A stretch of DNA of 64,000 nt from Blattamonas nauphoetae. Taxonomy: Eukaryota > Preaxostyla > Oxymonadida. Positions 41,523 to 50,835 of this stretch are shown here, in pieces. How positions within the stretch are numbered: the first letter of the stretch is position 1; each line of letters begins with the position of its first letter. Location: the NCBI GenBank assembly GCA_033064195.1, contig JARBJD010000076.1:62001-126000 (forward strand). Reading direction: 5' to 3'. The notes beneath the pieces were generated by a model that had not been told where the DNA came from, searched no databases, and saw nothing but the letters and a program-made list of their open reading frames with translations. Position numbers and translations under genes: made by a program.

Positions 41523-43340
41523 TTAATGATAAGGTAGATTCGTGACAGAAAGGTTGCCCAGCTTCTTGACCAATCGAGTGCTTGGAGTCCGTGTACCATA
41601 TGGTCGATTCAGTAGTACTTCATCATCAGATTCTGATTCATTCTCTGTCCGTCTTTGCGGCCTCTTAAATTTGGTGATTTTGCTCAGAATTGAGTTGATC
41701 TCTTCAGGAGATATCGACTCACTGGATGTGTCCGTCTTCATGGCTAGGAGGAGAGCATTACGTCGCTCGACACGACATAGCGTATCGTGTTTTGTCGGAC
41801 ATTCTGAGACGGGAGTCTGTTCCGGATATGATCTGATCACTCTTGGAGGCGTAGATTTTGGCTTCACAAATTGGACAATTGTCCACAGGTTAGGAGGAAG
41901 ACATGCAAATGGCGAAGCGTATACACAGCCATTTTCGACTTTAAAATTCAGAAAATCTTTGATGCGTGGGAGGGTGTACGTCTCAAAGAGTTCTGTTGAC
42001 TCAATTTCCACCAAATGGAAACTGTGTGAAGGCGGAATATGTTTCAGTTTGATCTGTGAACGAAAAAAGTCGATAAGTTGTTGAACTGTCGTAATTGAGT
42101 TGTCAATTTTGGATGATCGGAGACAGCTTGCGAGGACTCCGAAGGCTCCGTCGCAGACGCACTTCCCATGCCCCTCGCAAAAAAAGGCGACTGATACCGT
42201 GCATTGGGGTAGATAGGCCTGTAATCCAAAGAAAACAAAATGGAGAAAAGAGCCGGAACGAAAATGAGGGCCAGTATCGGACCAAAGATATAGGTGGGTG
42301 AGAGAACGAAAGTCAGACATGAGAAGGAGATCTCTGAAGCAATGGATGACATGTTGTGTGTCATGATTTAGTGTTTTCGAGAGGAAGTGGAAATATCGAA
42401 TTTGGTGGGTTTGATCATCTTGTTTTGTGAACAGTGCAAAACCAAGATGGGATATTTGCTGTTTCTTATAAAAATCTTTGGAATGTTGTTCAGGGGAGAC
42501 GCACAGGCGCCAATTTTCTTTGAAATCAAAGACGAGCAGTCCTTGTCCCTTTTGGAGTTGTTCCACTTGAGAATGATACGAGTCTCTTGTTATTCTCGCT
42601 TGTTCCTTGTGGTCTTCGAGAATTTGTTTCTCTCTTTTCTCTCCTTGCGAGAGTTCTCTTCCTTGACTGTGAAGTGATGATTCCTGCCGCTTCAGTTGAT
42701 CCAGTCTTCCGCAACGATTGCATATATCCGTCCTCCTTCTTGGTTTTGAGAGATGCTTGCAAAATCGGCGAAATGACGATTTCGAGATTCGATTTGCTGG
42801 ATGTTCTTGACAGTACAACTGATGTAGGTTTTTGAGAATCATTGAGAGTTCGAGCCGACCATTTCCATTTATATCTGTCTGTATTGAATTTTTTGGGGAG
42901 ATTGTCATGGTCCCTTGATTGTTCTTGTCGGACCGCTTCTTCAACGAATTCAGGTTTTGTTTTTTTGTTTGTGCTGTACACGATTCCACTGAATGTTTGT
43001 GAAGGAATGTGTGGACCAGTATCTGTGTTTCCACGGGAATTGAATGTCTGGATTGGTTTTGGATTGGTGATCTTTCTGGTGGGTATAAATTCAGGCGCTT
43101 CAAACGATATGGATGGCGTAGAGTGTTTTGATCTATACCAAATCGGTATTTTTTGAAGTCTTCAAAGGTGAAGACTTGCAGAAGAGCAGTGAGCAGGAGA
43201 ACTTTGGAGTGCTTGGACATTGATAAGAATGCGAGACGAAGTTGTTTCATTAGGCTGTCGAAGGATTCTACTTGAAGAGAATAAGAAGTTAGAAATGACA
43301 GAAATAAACCAAGATGTTTGCGACGAAGGGCATCTTCCAC
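41523..43340 (-). CDS. DDE-type transposase-like protein, family unassigned
   Basis: About 600 residues, frame open throughout and continuing upstream into the tandem-repeat region; the first in-frame ATG gives MKQLRLAFLS. A Cys pair (CNRCGRLDQL) near residue 205 may bind zinc. Candidate catalytic blocks follow: LLVFDFKENWRLCVSPEQ, HLYLWSDTGPHFRSGSFLHF and SVAFFCEGHGKCVCDGAFGV. These contain Asp in FDFKEN and in SDTGPHFR and a conserved EGHGK..CD, a pattern of eukaryotic cut-and-paste transposases. I cannot place it in a named superfamily. No matching terminal repeats were found around this gene alone. It lies immediately left of the long inverted-repeat structure and could be related to it. 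Confidence 0.55.
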   Translation of the reverse strand: MEDALRRKHLGLFLSFLTSYSLQVESFDSLMKQLRLAFLSMSKHSKVLLLTALLQVFTFEDFKKYRFGIDQNTLRHPYRLKRLNLYPPERSPIQNQSRHSIPVETQILVHTFLHKHSVESCTAQTKKQNLNSLKKRSDKNNQGTMTISPKNSIQTDINGNGRLELSMILKNLHQLYCQEHPANRISKSSFRRFCKHLSKPRRRTDICNRCGRLDQLKRQESSLHSQGRELSQGEKREKQILEDHKEQARITRDSYHSQVEQLQKGQGLLVFDFKENWRLCVSPEQHSKDFYKKQQISHLGFALFTKQDDQTHQIRYFHFLSKTLNHDTQHVIHCFRDLLLMSDFRSLTHLYLWSDTGPHFRSGSFLHFVFFGLQAYLPQCTVSVAFFCEGHGKCVCDGAFGVLASCLRSSKIDNSITTVQQLIDFFRSQIKLKHIPPSHSFHLVEIESTELFETYTLPRIKDFLNFKVENGCVYASPFACLPPNLWTIVQFVKPKSTPPRVIRSYPEQTPVSECPTKHDTLCRVERRNALLLAMKTDTSSESISPEEINSILSKITKFKRPQRRTENESESDDEVLLNRPYGTRTPSTRLVKKLGNLSVTNLPYH

Positions 43341-43369
43341 TTTCTTTCCTTCGGGTGTCTCAATTTTCA

Positions 43370-43505
43370 GGGGAAAAACTCGATCTCAGGGGAGTATCTC
43401 AATCACAGGGGAGAATCTCAATCACAGGGGAAAATCTCAAACACAGGGGAAAATCTCAATCATAGGGGAAAAGCTCGGGCCACAGGGGAAGAATCTCAAG
43501 GACAA
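43370..43505 (+). repeat. Tandem repeats of about 19-20 bases in the left arm
   Basis: Eight GGGGA units spaced 17-21 bases apart, consensus close to CAGGGGAAAATCTCAATCA. The right arm has the same array at about 49365-49500. Subterminal arrays like this often bind transposase. Confidence 0.8.
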
Positions 43506-43532
43506 GGGGATTGAAGAAGAACACAATTTTGA

Positions 43533-43603
43533 TCCTGTTTGGTTTAGTGGGTAGAACATTGGACTTTGAGGCGGCGGACCCGGGTTCGATTCCTGTCATC
43601 GAC
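43533..43603 (+). other. tRNA-Gln-like unit in the left inverted-repeat arm
   Basis: The A box (TGGTTTAGTGGG) sits in a good 4-pair D arm, the loop CTTTGAG places anticodon UUG, and the B box GGTTCGATTCC sits in a 4-pair T arm. A run of T follows at 43604. The acceptor and anticodon stems do not pair properly, so a functional tRNA is doubtful. The right arm carries a nearly identical copy. Confidence 0.4.
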
Positions 43604-44101
43604 TTTTTTTTCCTATTTTATTACTTTTTTTTAAGATATCACAACTTCTTTCTCTTTTCAACTTTCCACATTTGGAGAGTTTGTCAATGACTGATGAACT
43701 GTGATCGTGTGATCCTTCATGATCTTTCATTGATTCTCTGATTTAAGCATAATTTCCACACAAATTATCAATCCACAACACATGTTTGAAATGAATGATA
43801 TGTATTCTTCATCGTTTTGAATTTCGCTGTCATCAGCCCCGAAAAATAAAAAGATCCTTCGATGGCGCGATTGTCGTTTGGGACTGCAGATCGCTTCGGG
43901 TCCACTGCAACCGTGTCTTGTTTACTTCCTAACCCTTCTCCAGCGCGGAGGACTCCCTCACCTTTCTCGTGTCGCTCTCAGTGAAGAGCATCTCATACGA
44001 TCCGATCTCGTCACCGATGTCATCCAAGTAGTGCGGTTGGCGCGAAGGGACGATTGTTGAGTGGAACTTCTCGATCGAGGCGAGTTGTGCAGCTGACTCG
44101 C

Positions 44102-46828
44102 TCACTCCCACCCAATCTGCCTATGTGTCGATCGTGATGAGCCAGTTTTTGGAGAGAAGGCGTTCGAGCTCAGTTTTTTGGGAGAGGAGGGAAGAGACCT
44201 CGGAGGAGTGGGTGTAGATGCTGAAGGGAATAAAGGAAAACAGAAAGGAGAATGATGGATGAGAGAAGGGCATGAAAGAACGAAGAGCAAAGACGATGAA
44301 TGAGATGAGACGCACACCGCTGGTTGGATTCGTCGAGTGACTGGTTTGTTGCGGTCAGGTTGGCTTTGAGTGTGTCTCGCTCTGTCGTGAGCTGATCAAG
44401 GGTCGTGTGGAATGTCTCGATGGAATGGCTTTTCTTCTTGTTCATCCCAATCCACTCATCCACCTCCCTTTTCGTCTCATCCAATCTCTCCTCCAAACGT
44501 GTGTTGATCTCCCGCTCCATCTCCATCTTCTGCCTCGTCTACTCCAAACTCTTTTCCGGCGTGTTTTTGTCTGTGGCCAGCGAAGCTGTCGAACTTGGAA
44601 GTCTGACATTGTTTCGGTCAGTCGAGCGTTCTCCTCTTTGAGACGAGTCAGTTCGGCAGAGTGCTGGCGTTCTGTTTTGGCGAGCGTTGCTTTCAAGGAA
44701 TCGATCATTCGCAACAGATCTACATTCGATGCAGAAGATGCGGATGTGTCGACGAGGTGTTCTTGTTCCTGTTTCAGAGAAGAGAGACGGTGCTCTTCGG
44801 ATGTTGTCGGTGGGGTGTGACGTGTCAGGTCAGCCGGCGACTCCTTCCGCTCTCCTCTTCTCTCCTGCAGCGAGCTGTTCGGCTTTTGTCTCGCCACGAA
44901 CGAGTCTTTCAAACGCGAGAAATTGTCGACTTGCTCGTCTCGCATGGAGTCGGCGATGATCGTGTTCGACAGGACGAGGCCGTGCTTGTCAACAGCCAGT
45001 TGGAGAGCAGGTGGGCTCAGCCGCTCCTCCCAACACTCACACGCTGTTTCTTCTGTTTCAATTCGCGTCTGGTCTTCCTCCGAAGTTGGTTCGTCCTCGT
45101 TCTCTCTTCTCCACTCACTCTCACTTCAACTCTCGCTGTCATTGTCTGTCTGCGTGTCTGCTTCATATTCAGTCTCGTTCCGGTTCGTGTCGCGTGAGGG
45201 TTGCGATGAGACGGCGTTGTTCAGATTGACAGAATTCACTTTTTCTGCGTCGTTCTGCGAGTCGTTCTGGTTGCTCGTCTCTCCCAACACTTTATCTCGT
45301 CGTGTGTGGAGTTGTGATTCATTCTCTCTCGTGTCCTCTGTTGAGTCCTCGTTCTTCTCAGCTCGTTCGCCAGGCTCCTCGCTGTCTGATCCTTCTTCCC
45401 GCGTGTTGGCGACTCTGACTGAATTAGTGTCAGTGCGACATTCATCGGACATGCCGGAATCGACGAATAGAAACGCCAGTTGTGGACAGCACACAATGTG
45501 TGGTTTGAGGGTGACATGATGGGAGTTGGAGGACATGCGAAGCGAGTTGCGGGATTTCTCGGGTGTTGTGCGAGGAGAAGCGGGCTGTCGAGATGGACGG
45601 GAGGAAAGTCGGGAAGTGGAAGATTGGGGTTTGTAGAAAGATGATTGGGTGAAGTGGGGGTTGTCTTCTTGTGTGTACCGTTGCTGTGAGATTGGCTTTG
45701 ACTGATGTGTGGTTTCTGACTGTTCTTGGTTGGTGTATGTGGGAGGCATTGTTAAAAAACAAGATTAATCTCGTTCTGTTTGCGGGTTGGTGCGAGACGT
45801 GGCATATTCTTCATTGAACAGCTGATTCTCTGATTGTTGTGGTGGACGATGAAATGACTGGGAATTCTGCGTGGCAAAGGCAGCAGATGATTGCTGTGGA
45901 AACTGTGGGTTGATGTGCTGTTGTTGTTGGTGTACAAAATCCTCTCTGTTTGAGAGGGAATCGGCCCTCTGTTTGGCATACCGCTGTGCCTGTAAACGGA
46001 CAGTGCTGTGCTTGTTCTGAGAAAGGAAGGGAGAGAAGTCCTTTTGTTGATCTGGGAAGGCGACAACAACTCGTTCAGAATCGACGAGCGGGTTCTGGAC
46101 ATCGTTGATCTTGGCTGGAGGCTGTTCGAGTTTGTTTCGATTCTCAAGAACTTTAACATGAGGATGGAGGAGATACGACATAACATCGCCCGAATAGAGA
46201 GGTGGGAGTCGAGTATCTTCCACAAGCTCCTGTTGTGAGTGCATCAGAGATCTGATGGTCATGGGAAACTCCTGACTGGGCGCATCTGGTTGGTCATCTT
46301 CAGATTGGCCGCCCACTGCAAACTACTTCCCAATCTGCCACAGATTCGCCTGCCTATCGCGCAGCCTGGCGTTCAGCGAGTCGATGATGTCTTGCACGTT
46401 CTAACGAAGATATAGACAGGAGAAAGAGGAACCTGACCAAACCCTGAGCACATTCTCAAATTGATAAGTCTATGACAACCGCAGAAGGAGAGCATACTTC
46501 CGTTCTTCCAGCTCAATTCGCTTGTCCACAAGCGACGAGATTGCCATTTGTGTCTACTCACCCTTCTTTCCAAACTCCTCCACATCCTTCCTGGCCAACT
46601 TCTTCTCTTTTTCAATTCACCTAAACTTCAGGTTGAGCTTGCGTTCCATCTCTTGACTTCGTACAACAAAAACACGAACAGTGTCGTGATCCGCCTCCAG
46701 TTGTCTTGTTTCTATGATCGACGATAGATCCTGAACACAAATGAAAAAGAATAAGAGTAGACAGCTTCTTCAACCACCTAATCCACTTCATGCTCTTCAT
46801 CGTGAACGATCTTTGCTCTCGCCCTCAT
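44102..46828 (-). pseudogene. Decayed coiled-coil protein gene inside the long inverted repeat
   Basis: From ATG 46828 (MRARAKIVHDEEHEVD) the minus strand shows a series of coding-like segments with heptad character (ETRQLEADHDTVRVFVVRSQ, ISSLVDKRIELEERK, MIDSLKATLAKTERQHSAEL, MEMEREINTRLEERLDETKR), Gln/Ser-rich linkers (45765-46316) and an acidic region (45126-45749). Several stops and frame changes lie between segments, and not all fall in convincing introns. I read it as a broken gene, or one with many exons, carried between the inverted-repeat arms. No transposase or polymerase signature is present. Confidence 0.4.
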
Positions 46829-47300
46829 TATCAATTGGACAGAAATTGAGCTGAATGCAAAAACGAAGAACACATATCATTCATTTCAAACATGTGTTGT
46901 GGATTGATAATTTGTGTGGAAATTATGCTTAAATCAGAGAATCAATGAAAGATCATGAAGGATCACACGATCATAGGCTTGTCTGACCGGCACTGACCGG
47001 TCAGTTTTCATCAAAACGTACTGACCGTCACTGACCGGAGAAATTTTGGTACCCATAATCGAGAGTTACCATTTCTCCGAAAGTGAAGACCTTCCAATGG
47101 ATCGAAACTCCATTTCTAATTTTTCCGAGTCTTTTCTTCTGGATTCGACTTTTGTACATCCTTTTTCTGTCCCTGAAGCTGTATCATGTCCATTTTCATC
47201 AACTTATGCCGATCATACCCATCCGTGATCCGAATTCAAGTTGAAACACAAGAGAAGTGACAAAATCTGTCTTTCATCATGATGTCTCCAACCAACAATG

Positions 47301-47783
47301 GGCAGAGGTGGAGTTGGTGGGCCAAAAAACTCTATGAAGTGGCAAAAAAGTTGTGCTCGGCGGGAGTCGAACCCCGAGCACAACAGTCGACAGAGGGGTT
47401 GGCTACCGCTAGGCCAAACGCGCCGCACGTTCACTACCAAAAAATTGGTGTCTTGAAGGGAGAACCACCATAGTCTTTCACTTCACGATACATCATGATC
47501 AATCGCTTGGTTTTGATAAAAAAATATTAAAATTCCAGTCATAATGTTGAAATGATTCAAGATAGCGTAAAGATGAAGTGAAATAGTTCGCCGATCGCCC
47601 TCGTCAAACGTGATGGAACGGTCGTGACATTCTCTGAGACGATCTCGACAGTATTCTCAACATTTTGAAAATAAAACGTGTTCATATCCATATCTGACAG
47701 TTTATTACGAGAGAATAGCCTAGTTGAACAATACAGTCACAACACACCTCGATCACCTTTGGCCCAGAAAGTCCACTCGTGCC
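47301..47783 (-). mobile_element. 483-base MITE nested in the hAT-type element
   Basis: Same family as 2177-2658, in the opposite orientation. Ends GGCAGAGGTGGAGTTGGTGG and (reverse complement of the other end) GGCACGAGTGGACTTTCTGG. The perfect 8-base duplication CAACAATG lies at 47293-47300 and 47784-47791. It carries a tRNA-like unit in the same relative place as the other member but with different sequence. No protein coding. Confidence 0.82.
47352..47428 (-). other. tRNA-like unit inside the nested MITE
   Basis: On the minus strand, A box TGGCCTAGCGG lies in a 5-pair D-type hairpin (TTGGC/GCCAA), B box GGTTCGACTCC follows, and TTTTTT stands after a short spacer. GTGCTCGG and CCGAGCAC can form a strong hairpin around the B box. 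The normal acceptor and anticodon stems are not satisfied. Confidence 0.4.
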
Positions 47784-49263
47784 CAACAATGATCACCTTT
47801 TCACCATTTCACGATATGTACATTCTTGAAAATCTTTGAAAGAAATGAGAGAGGGTTTTATCATAAAAACGAAAACAACTCCTCCTGAAGAATTGAAAGT
47901 GCAAAGAGCGTTCGCCTTCCTCATGGATGTACGGAACGAGAGGATTCCTCCAATCTGGATGACAACACCTTCGTATAAGGCCACCAATGTTGAGCTCACT
48001 GTTGAATCAGAATTGATTTTGATCGTGAAGGGTTGACAATGACGAGAAGAGGAACAGCGGGATGGACTTGTGATGAGATCGTTCAAGAAAGTTGATCACA
48101 ACTCGCTGGATGGGTGCTGTGTTTGATGCAGTGATGGAGAACGAGAGTGACTGATTCTTTGCATCAGTGTAGGTGTCGCATCGAATCAGAAGGCAGAGGA
48201 TGGAAAAGAGGACAAGGGTGATTCGTGAAGCTTGTGGAGAGGAGTGGCCTTGTCTGCTCCAAACTGGTGGAGGTTCACAGACTTCGAAGTGTTCGATGTG
48301 AGAAACAGCAGCAGACTCTACAACAAGAGGCCGACCGCTTCGACAGCAAAGACAGAATCTCGCTCTAGAAGGTGACAATCGGATCAGGCGATTCCAGTCT
48401 GCGCCAGAGCAAGATCAGACAGACTGGAAAATAACGATGCTTCATGGAGAGAATCTTGCGACGACATATCGAAAAGGAATTGGTGGTCAACTGACATCTC
48501 TGAATCAACTTGAGGAGAGTTGGTGTTCAAAGGAGACTGGAAATAGACGTGATCGTCCACATCCATGTTTTTCGGTGCGACGTCCAGAAACGGCAGCGGG
48601 AGGAAGTTGAGATAATGCTTCGGTTCGTTAGGAATATCTGCGTACCAAATAACCAGTGTAGACTATTTCCCAGGTGTGTGTGGATTTCGGAAAGTTGGGG
48701 TGAAGAATGGCGAGTAGTTTTGGCGAAGGGGAGACAGAGGACGTTTCGGGTGTATTGAACGGGCTGAAATCAGCATAGTGAATGATCTGGTTGCTCTGAG
48801 TTTTGTATGTCGTCAGAAAAGAGAAGAATTGTGTGGTGGACTCTATTCTGAAGAAAATTGAGAATAGGGCAGAAAAAAGATATCACGAACTAAACAAAAC
48901 ACACTACCAATGCAGATAAGAACAAAATGATGCGATGATGATCCCAAAATGCACAAGGATCAAGAGAGAGAGATGTTTCACACAAATAATTGAAAAGAGG
49001 CATTCATACAACTCCGGTCCGCAAGTAAAGAGATTACCATCTACAATCTTGCTTATTTCAAATGAAGATCATGTAGTTGATGATACAGTGAGATCCGACC
49101 CTTAGAAAAAAACGTGACTGACACTGACCGGCACTTTTGGCCGGTCAGACAAGCCTACACGATCACAGTTCATCAGTCATTGACAAACTCTCCAAATGTG
49201 GAAAGTTGAAAAGAGAAAGAAGTTGTGATATCTTAAAAAAAAGTAATAAAATAGGAAAAAAAA

Positions 49264-49334
49264 GTCGATGACAGGAATCGAACCCGGGTCCGCCGCCTCA
49301 AAGTCCAATGTACTACCCACTAAACCAAACAGGA
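49264..49334 (-). other. tRNA-Gln-like unit in the right inverted-repeat arm
   Basis: Near-identical minus-strand copy of the unit at 43533-43603, with A box, anticodon UUG and B box GGTTCGATTCC preserved and a T-run downstream. It is part of the arm rather than an independent gene. Confidence 0.4.
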
Positions 49335-49508
49335 TCAAAATTGTGTTCTTCTTCAATCCCCTTGTCCTTGAGATTCTTCCCCTGTGGCCCGAGATTTTCC
49401 CCTGTGATTGAGATTTTCCCCTGTGTTTGAGATTTTCCCCTGTGATTGAGATTCTCCCCTGTGATTGAGATACTCCCCTGAGATCGAGTTTTTCCCCTGA
49501 AAATTGAG

Positions 49509-49977
49509 GTACCCCTTTCCTTCTGATGTGTGTTCAATCGTAAACTTGAGTAGGGCCTCCGGGTTCAGATGATCGAGTTCTTTCGCTCTATTGATGATCT
49601 GTCTGGCACGAGCTTGACTTGTTTTACGTGTTACGCGATATTCGGTATTCATACTGATCAGACCCAAGTTTTGACATCATCCAGATTCTTGCCCATTTTG
49701 ACATCGGAAAAAAGCCTGTCACACAGCTATAATGCCCGCGAGCCGAAAGCACACCGACAATTCTCTCGTGATATTTTTGGAATGATCCAAATCGGTTGAC
49801 TTACTGCAAACTTTGTAATGGGTTTGAATAAGTTCACTTTTCCAAAGTAAGGGCGAACTCAAATTGACCAGTGTGGATGACGTCAAATCTCGACGATATT
49901 ACTCCTCCTGGCTGTGTGTCCTTTTTGTGATGATTTCTACTCATTTTCTTAATTCATCATCATCTTCATCGTGTTTC
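49509..49977. other. Flank of the inverted repeat with a short coding-like fragment
   Basis: A minus-strand frame at about 49667-49510 (RVTRKTSQARARQIINRAKE, HLNPEALLKFTIEHTSEG) runs straight into the repeat arm. It may be the truncated end of a gene into which the long inverted-repeat structure inserted. Nothing else is recognised. Confidence 0.35.
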
Positions 49978-50264
49978 AGACCTGGGCGATTCTCTTTGAA
50001 AGGTCGCAAAACACTAATGTGCGTCCCAAAAATTCATTTTTTGCCCAATTACCGTTCTTTATTTCAGTAGACAAGAAATAGGGAAATTATTGAATTTTAA
50101 GTTCGATCGCGTTCGATATCGTCCTTTTTTGTTGAAGACAATAGTGCACACTTTTTGTCACAGAATCTGTTCGAAAACAGAGAAACGATGGAAAACTACA
50201 TAAAACGCTCATTCTGTGTGAGAGAACCAACACAAAGACATCTATTGTAGAAAAAGACACGAAA
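49978..50264 (-). repeat. Dispersed repeat, copy 2
   Basis: Reverse-complement relative of 9331-9616 over its whole length. No coding frame, no obvious terminal repeats. Confidence 0.65.
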
Positions 50265-50835
50265 AGTTCTGAATGGCAAAATCAACAATCATGATGAATT
50301 TAGTCTTCAAGATTGGCGGAACATGTCTAACAGAGGTGCTTTGAGGTATCTCTTGATTCAAAACGGTATTTGATGGGAATTAGAGGAAGAGTAGGGCGAA
50401 CAAAGAGTCAGTGCCCGTTTGTGATCTATAAGACGAGAAATTTGTGAAAAAAGTTCCGATCGCGAGTGAAAACTGGAGAAAATATCACACAGTGCAAGTG
50501 TACAGATTGTCTTCTGGCTGTGAGAAACAATCTGTCTCGCCTCAAAAAAGTGCTGAGTGTCTGTCAGTGTGAACGAAATATATGACACAAACCAGGAGAA
50601 TCACATGTAATGCACGGTATTAGGTCGGTTCAATCACGAATCTGACAAATGAATACCGTGTGATGAAGAAGGAGTCACCTGAACTTGGAATCTGGAAAAA
50701 AGTGAGTGAAAATGGGAAAATCTGGTAATTCAAACCTTAAACGGGGAGAGAGAGGATGTTTATGTGAACTCTGCTGTTTTCTTTACGATATATAGAGTGG
50801 GGATGGAGATAAAACGGAGGCGACCTTTCATTTAG
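50265..50835. other. Upstream region of the kinase gene
   Basis: No independent gene is supported. A short plus-strand segment from ATG 50653 (MKKESPELGIWKK) followed by GTGAGT could be the first exon of the kinase gene, but I cannot join it with certainty. Confidence 0.3.

Larger units (their letters stand above)
43360..43803 (+). repeat. Left arm of a long inverted repeat (about 444 bases)
   Basis: This arm, starting CTCAATTTTCAGGGG, is the reverse complement of the right arm (49508 back to 49158, then 46973 back to 46871) with few differences. It contains the GGGGAAAA-type repeats, a tRNA-like unit and a unique tail. Such arms look like the termini of a large DNA element, but no target duplication is visible at the outer ends. 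Confidence 0.8.
46974..49157. mobile_element. 2184-base non-autonomous hAT-type element
   Basis: Perfect 18-base terminal inverted repeats, TAGGCTTGTCTGACCGGC, lie within an 8-base direct repeat CACGATCA (46966-46973 and 49158-49165). The uninterrupted left arm of the long inverted repeat supplies the empty site, which confirms the borders to the base. Several ACTGACCGG-like motifs follow the left terminus and recur near the right, as in hAT subterminal regions. No transposase is encoded. The interior includes a nested 483-base MITE and short frames of unknown origin, such as 48384-48566 minus (MDVDDHVYFQSPLNTNSPQV) and 47836-48036 plus, which might be captured host sequence. Confidence 0.9.
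46871..49508 (-). repeat. Right arm of the long inverted repeat, split by a hAT-type insertion
   Basis: Bases 46871-46973 and 49158-49508 together mirror the left arm (43360-43803). Removing the insertion and one copy of its 8-base duplication restores continuous homology. The intervening 46974-49157 is a separate element. Confidence 0.85.

Noticed and set aside
43370-43505. CRISPR array
   Set aside because: The 19-20-base units are contiguous tandem repeats without unique spacers, in a eukaryotic genome.
43360-49508. Polinton or other virus-like element, suggested by long inverted termini
   Set aside because: No polymerase, integrase, protease or capsid-like coding is visible between the arms; the interior is a coiled-coil gene remnant and a hAT-type insertion.
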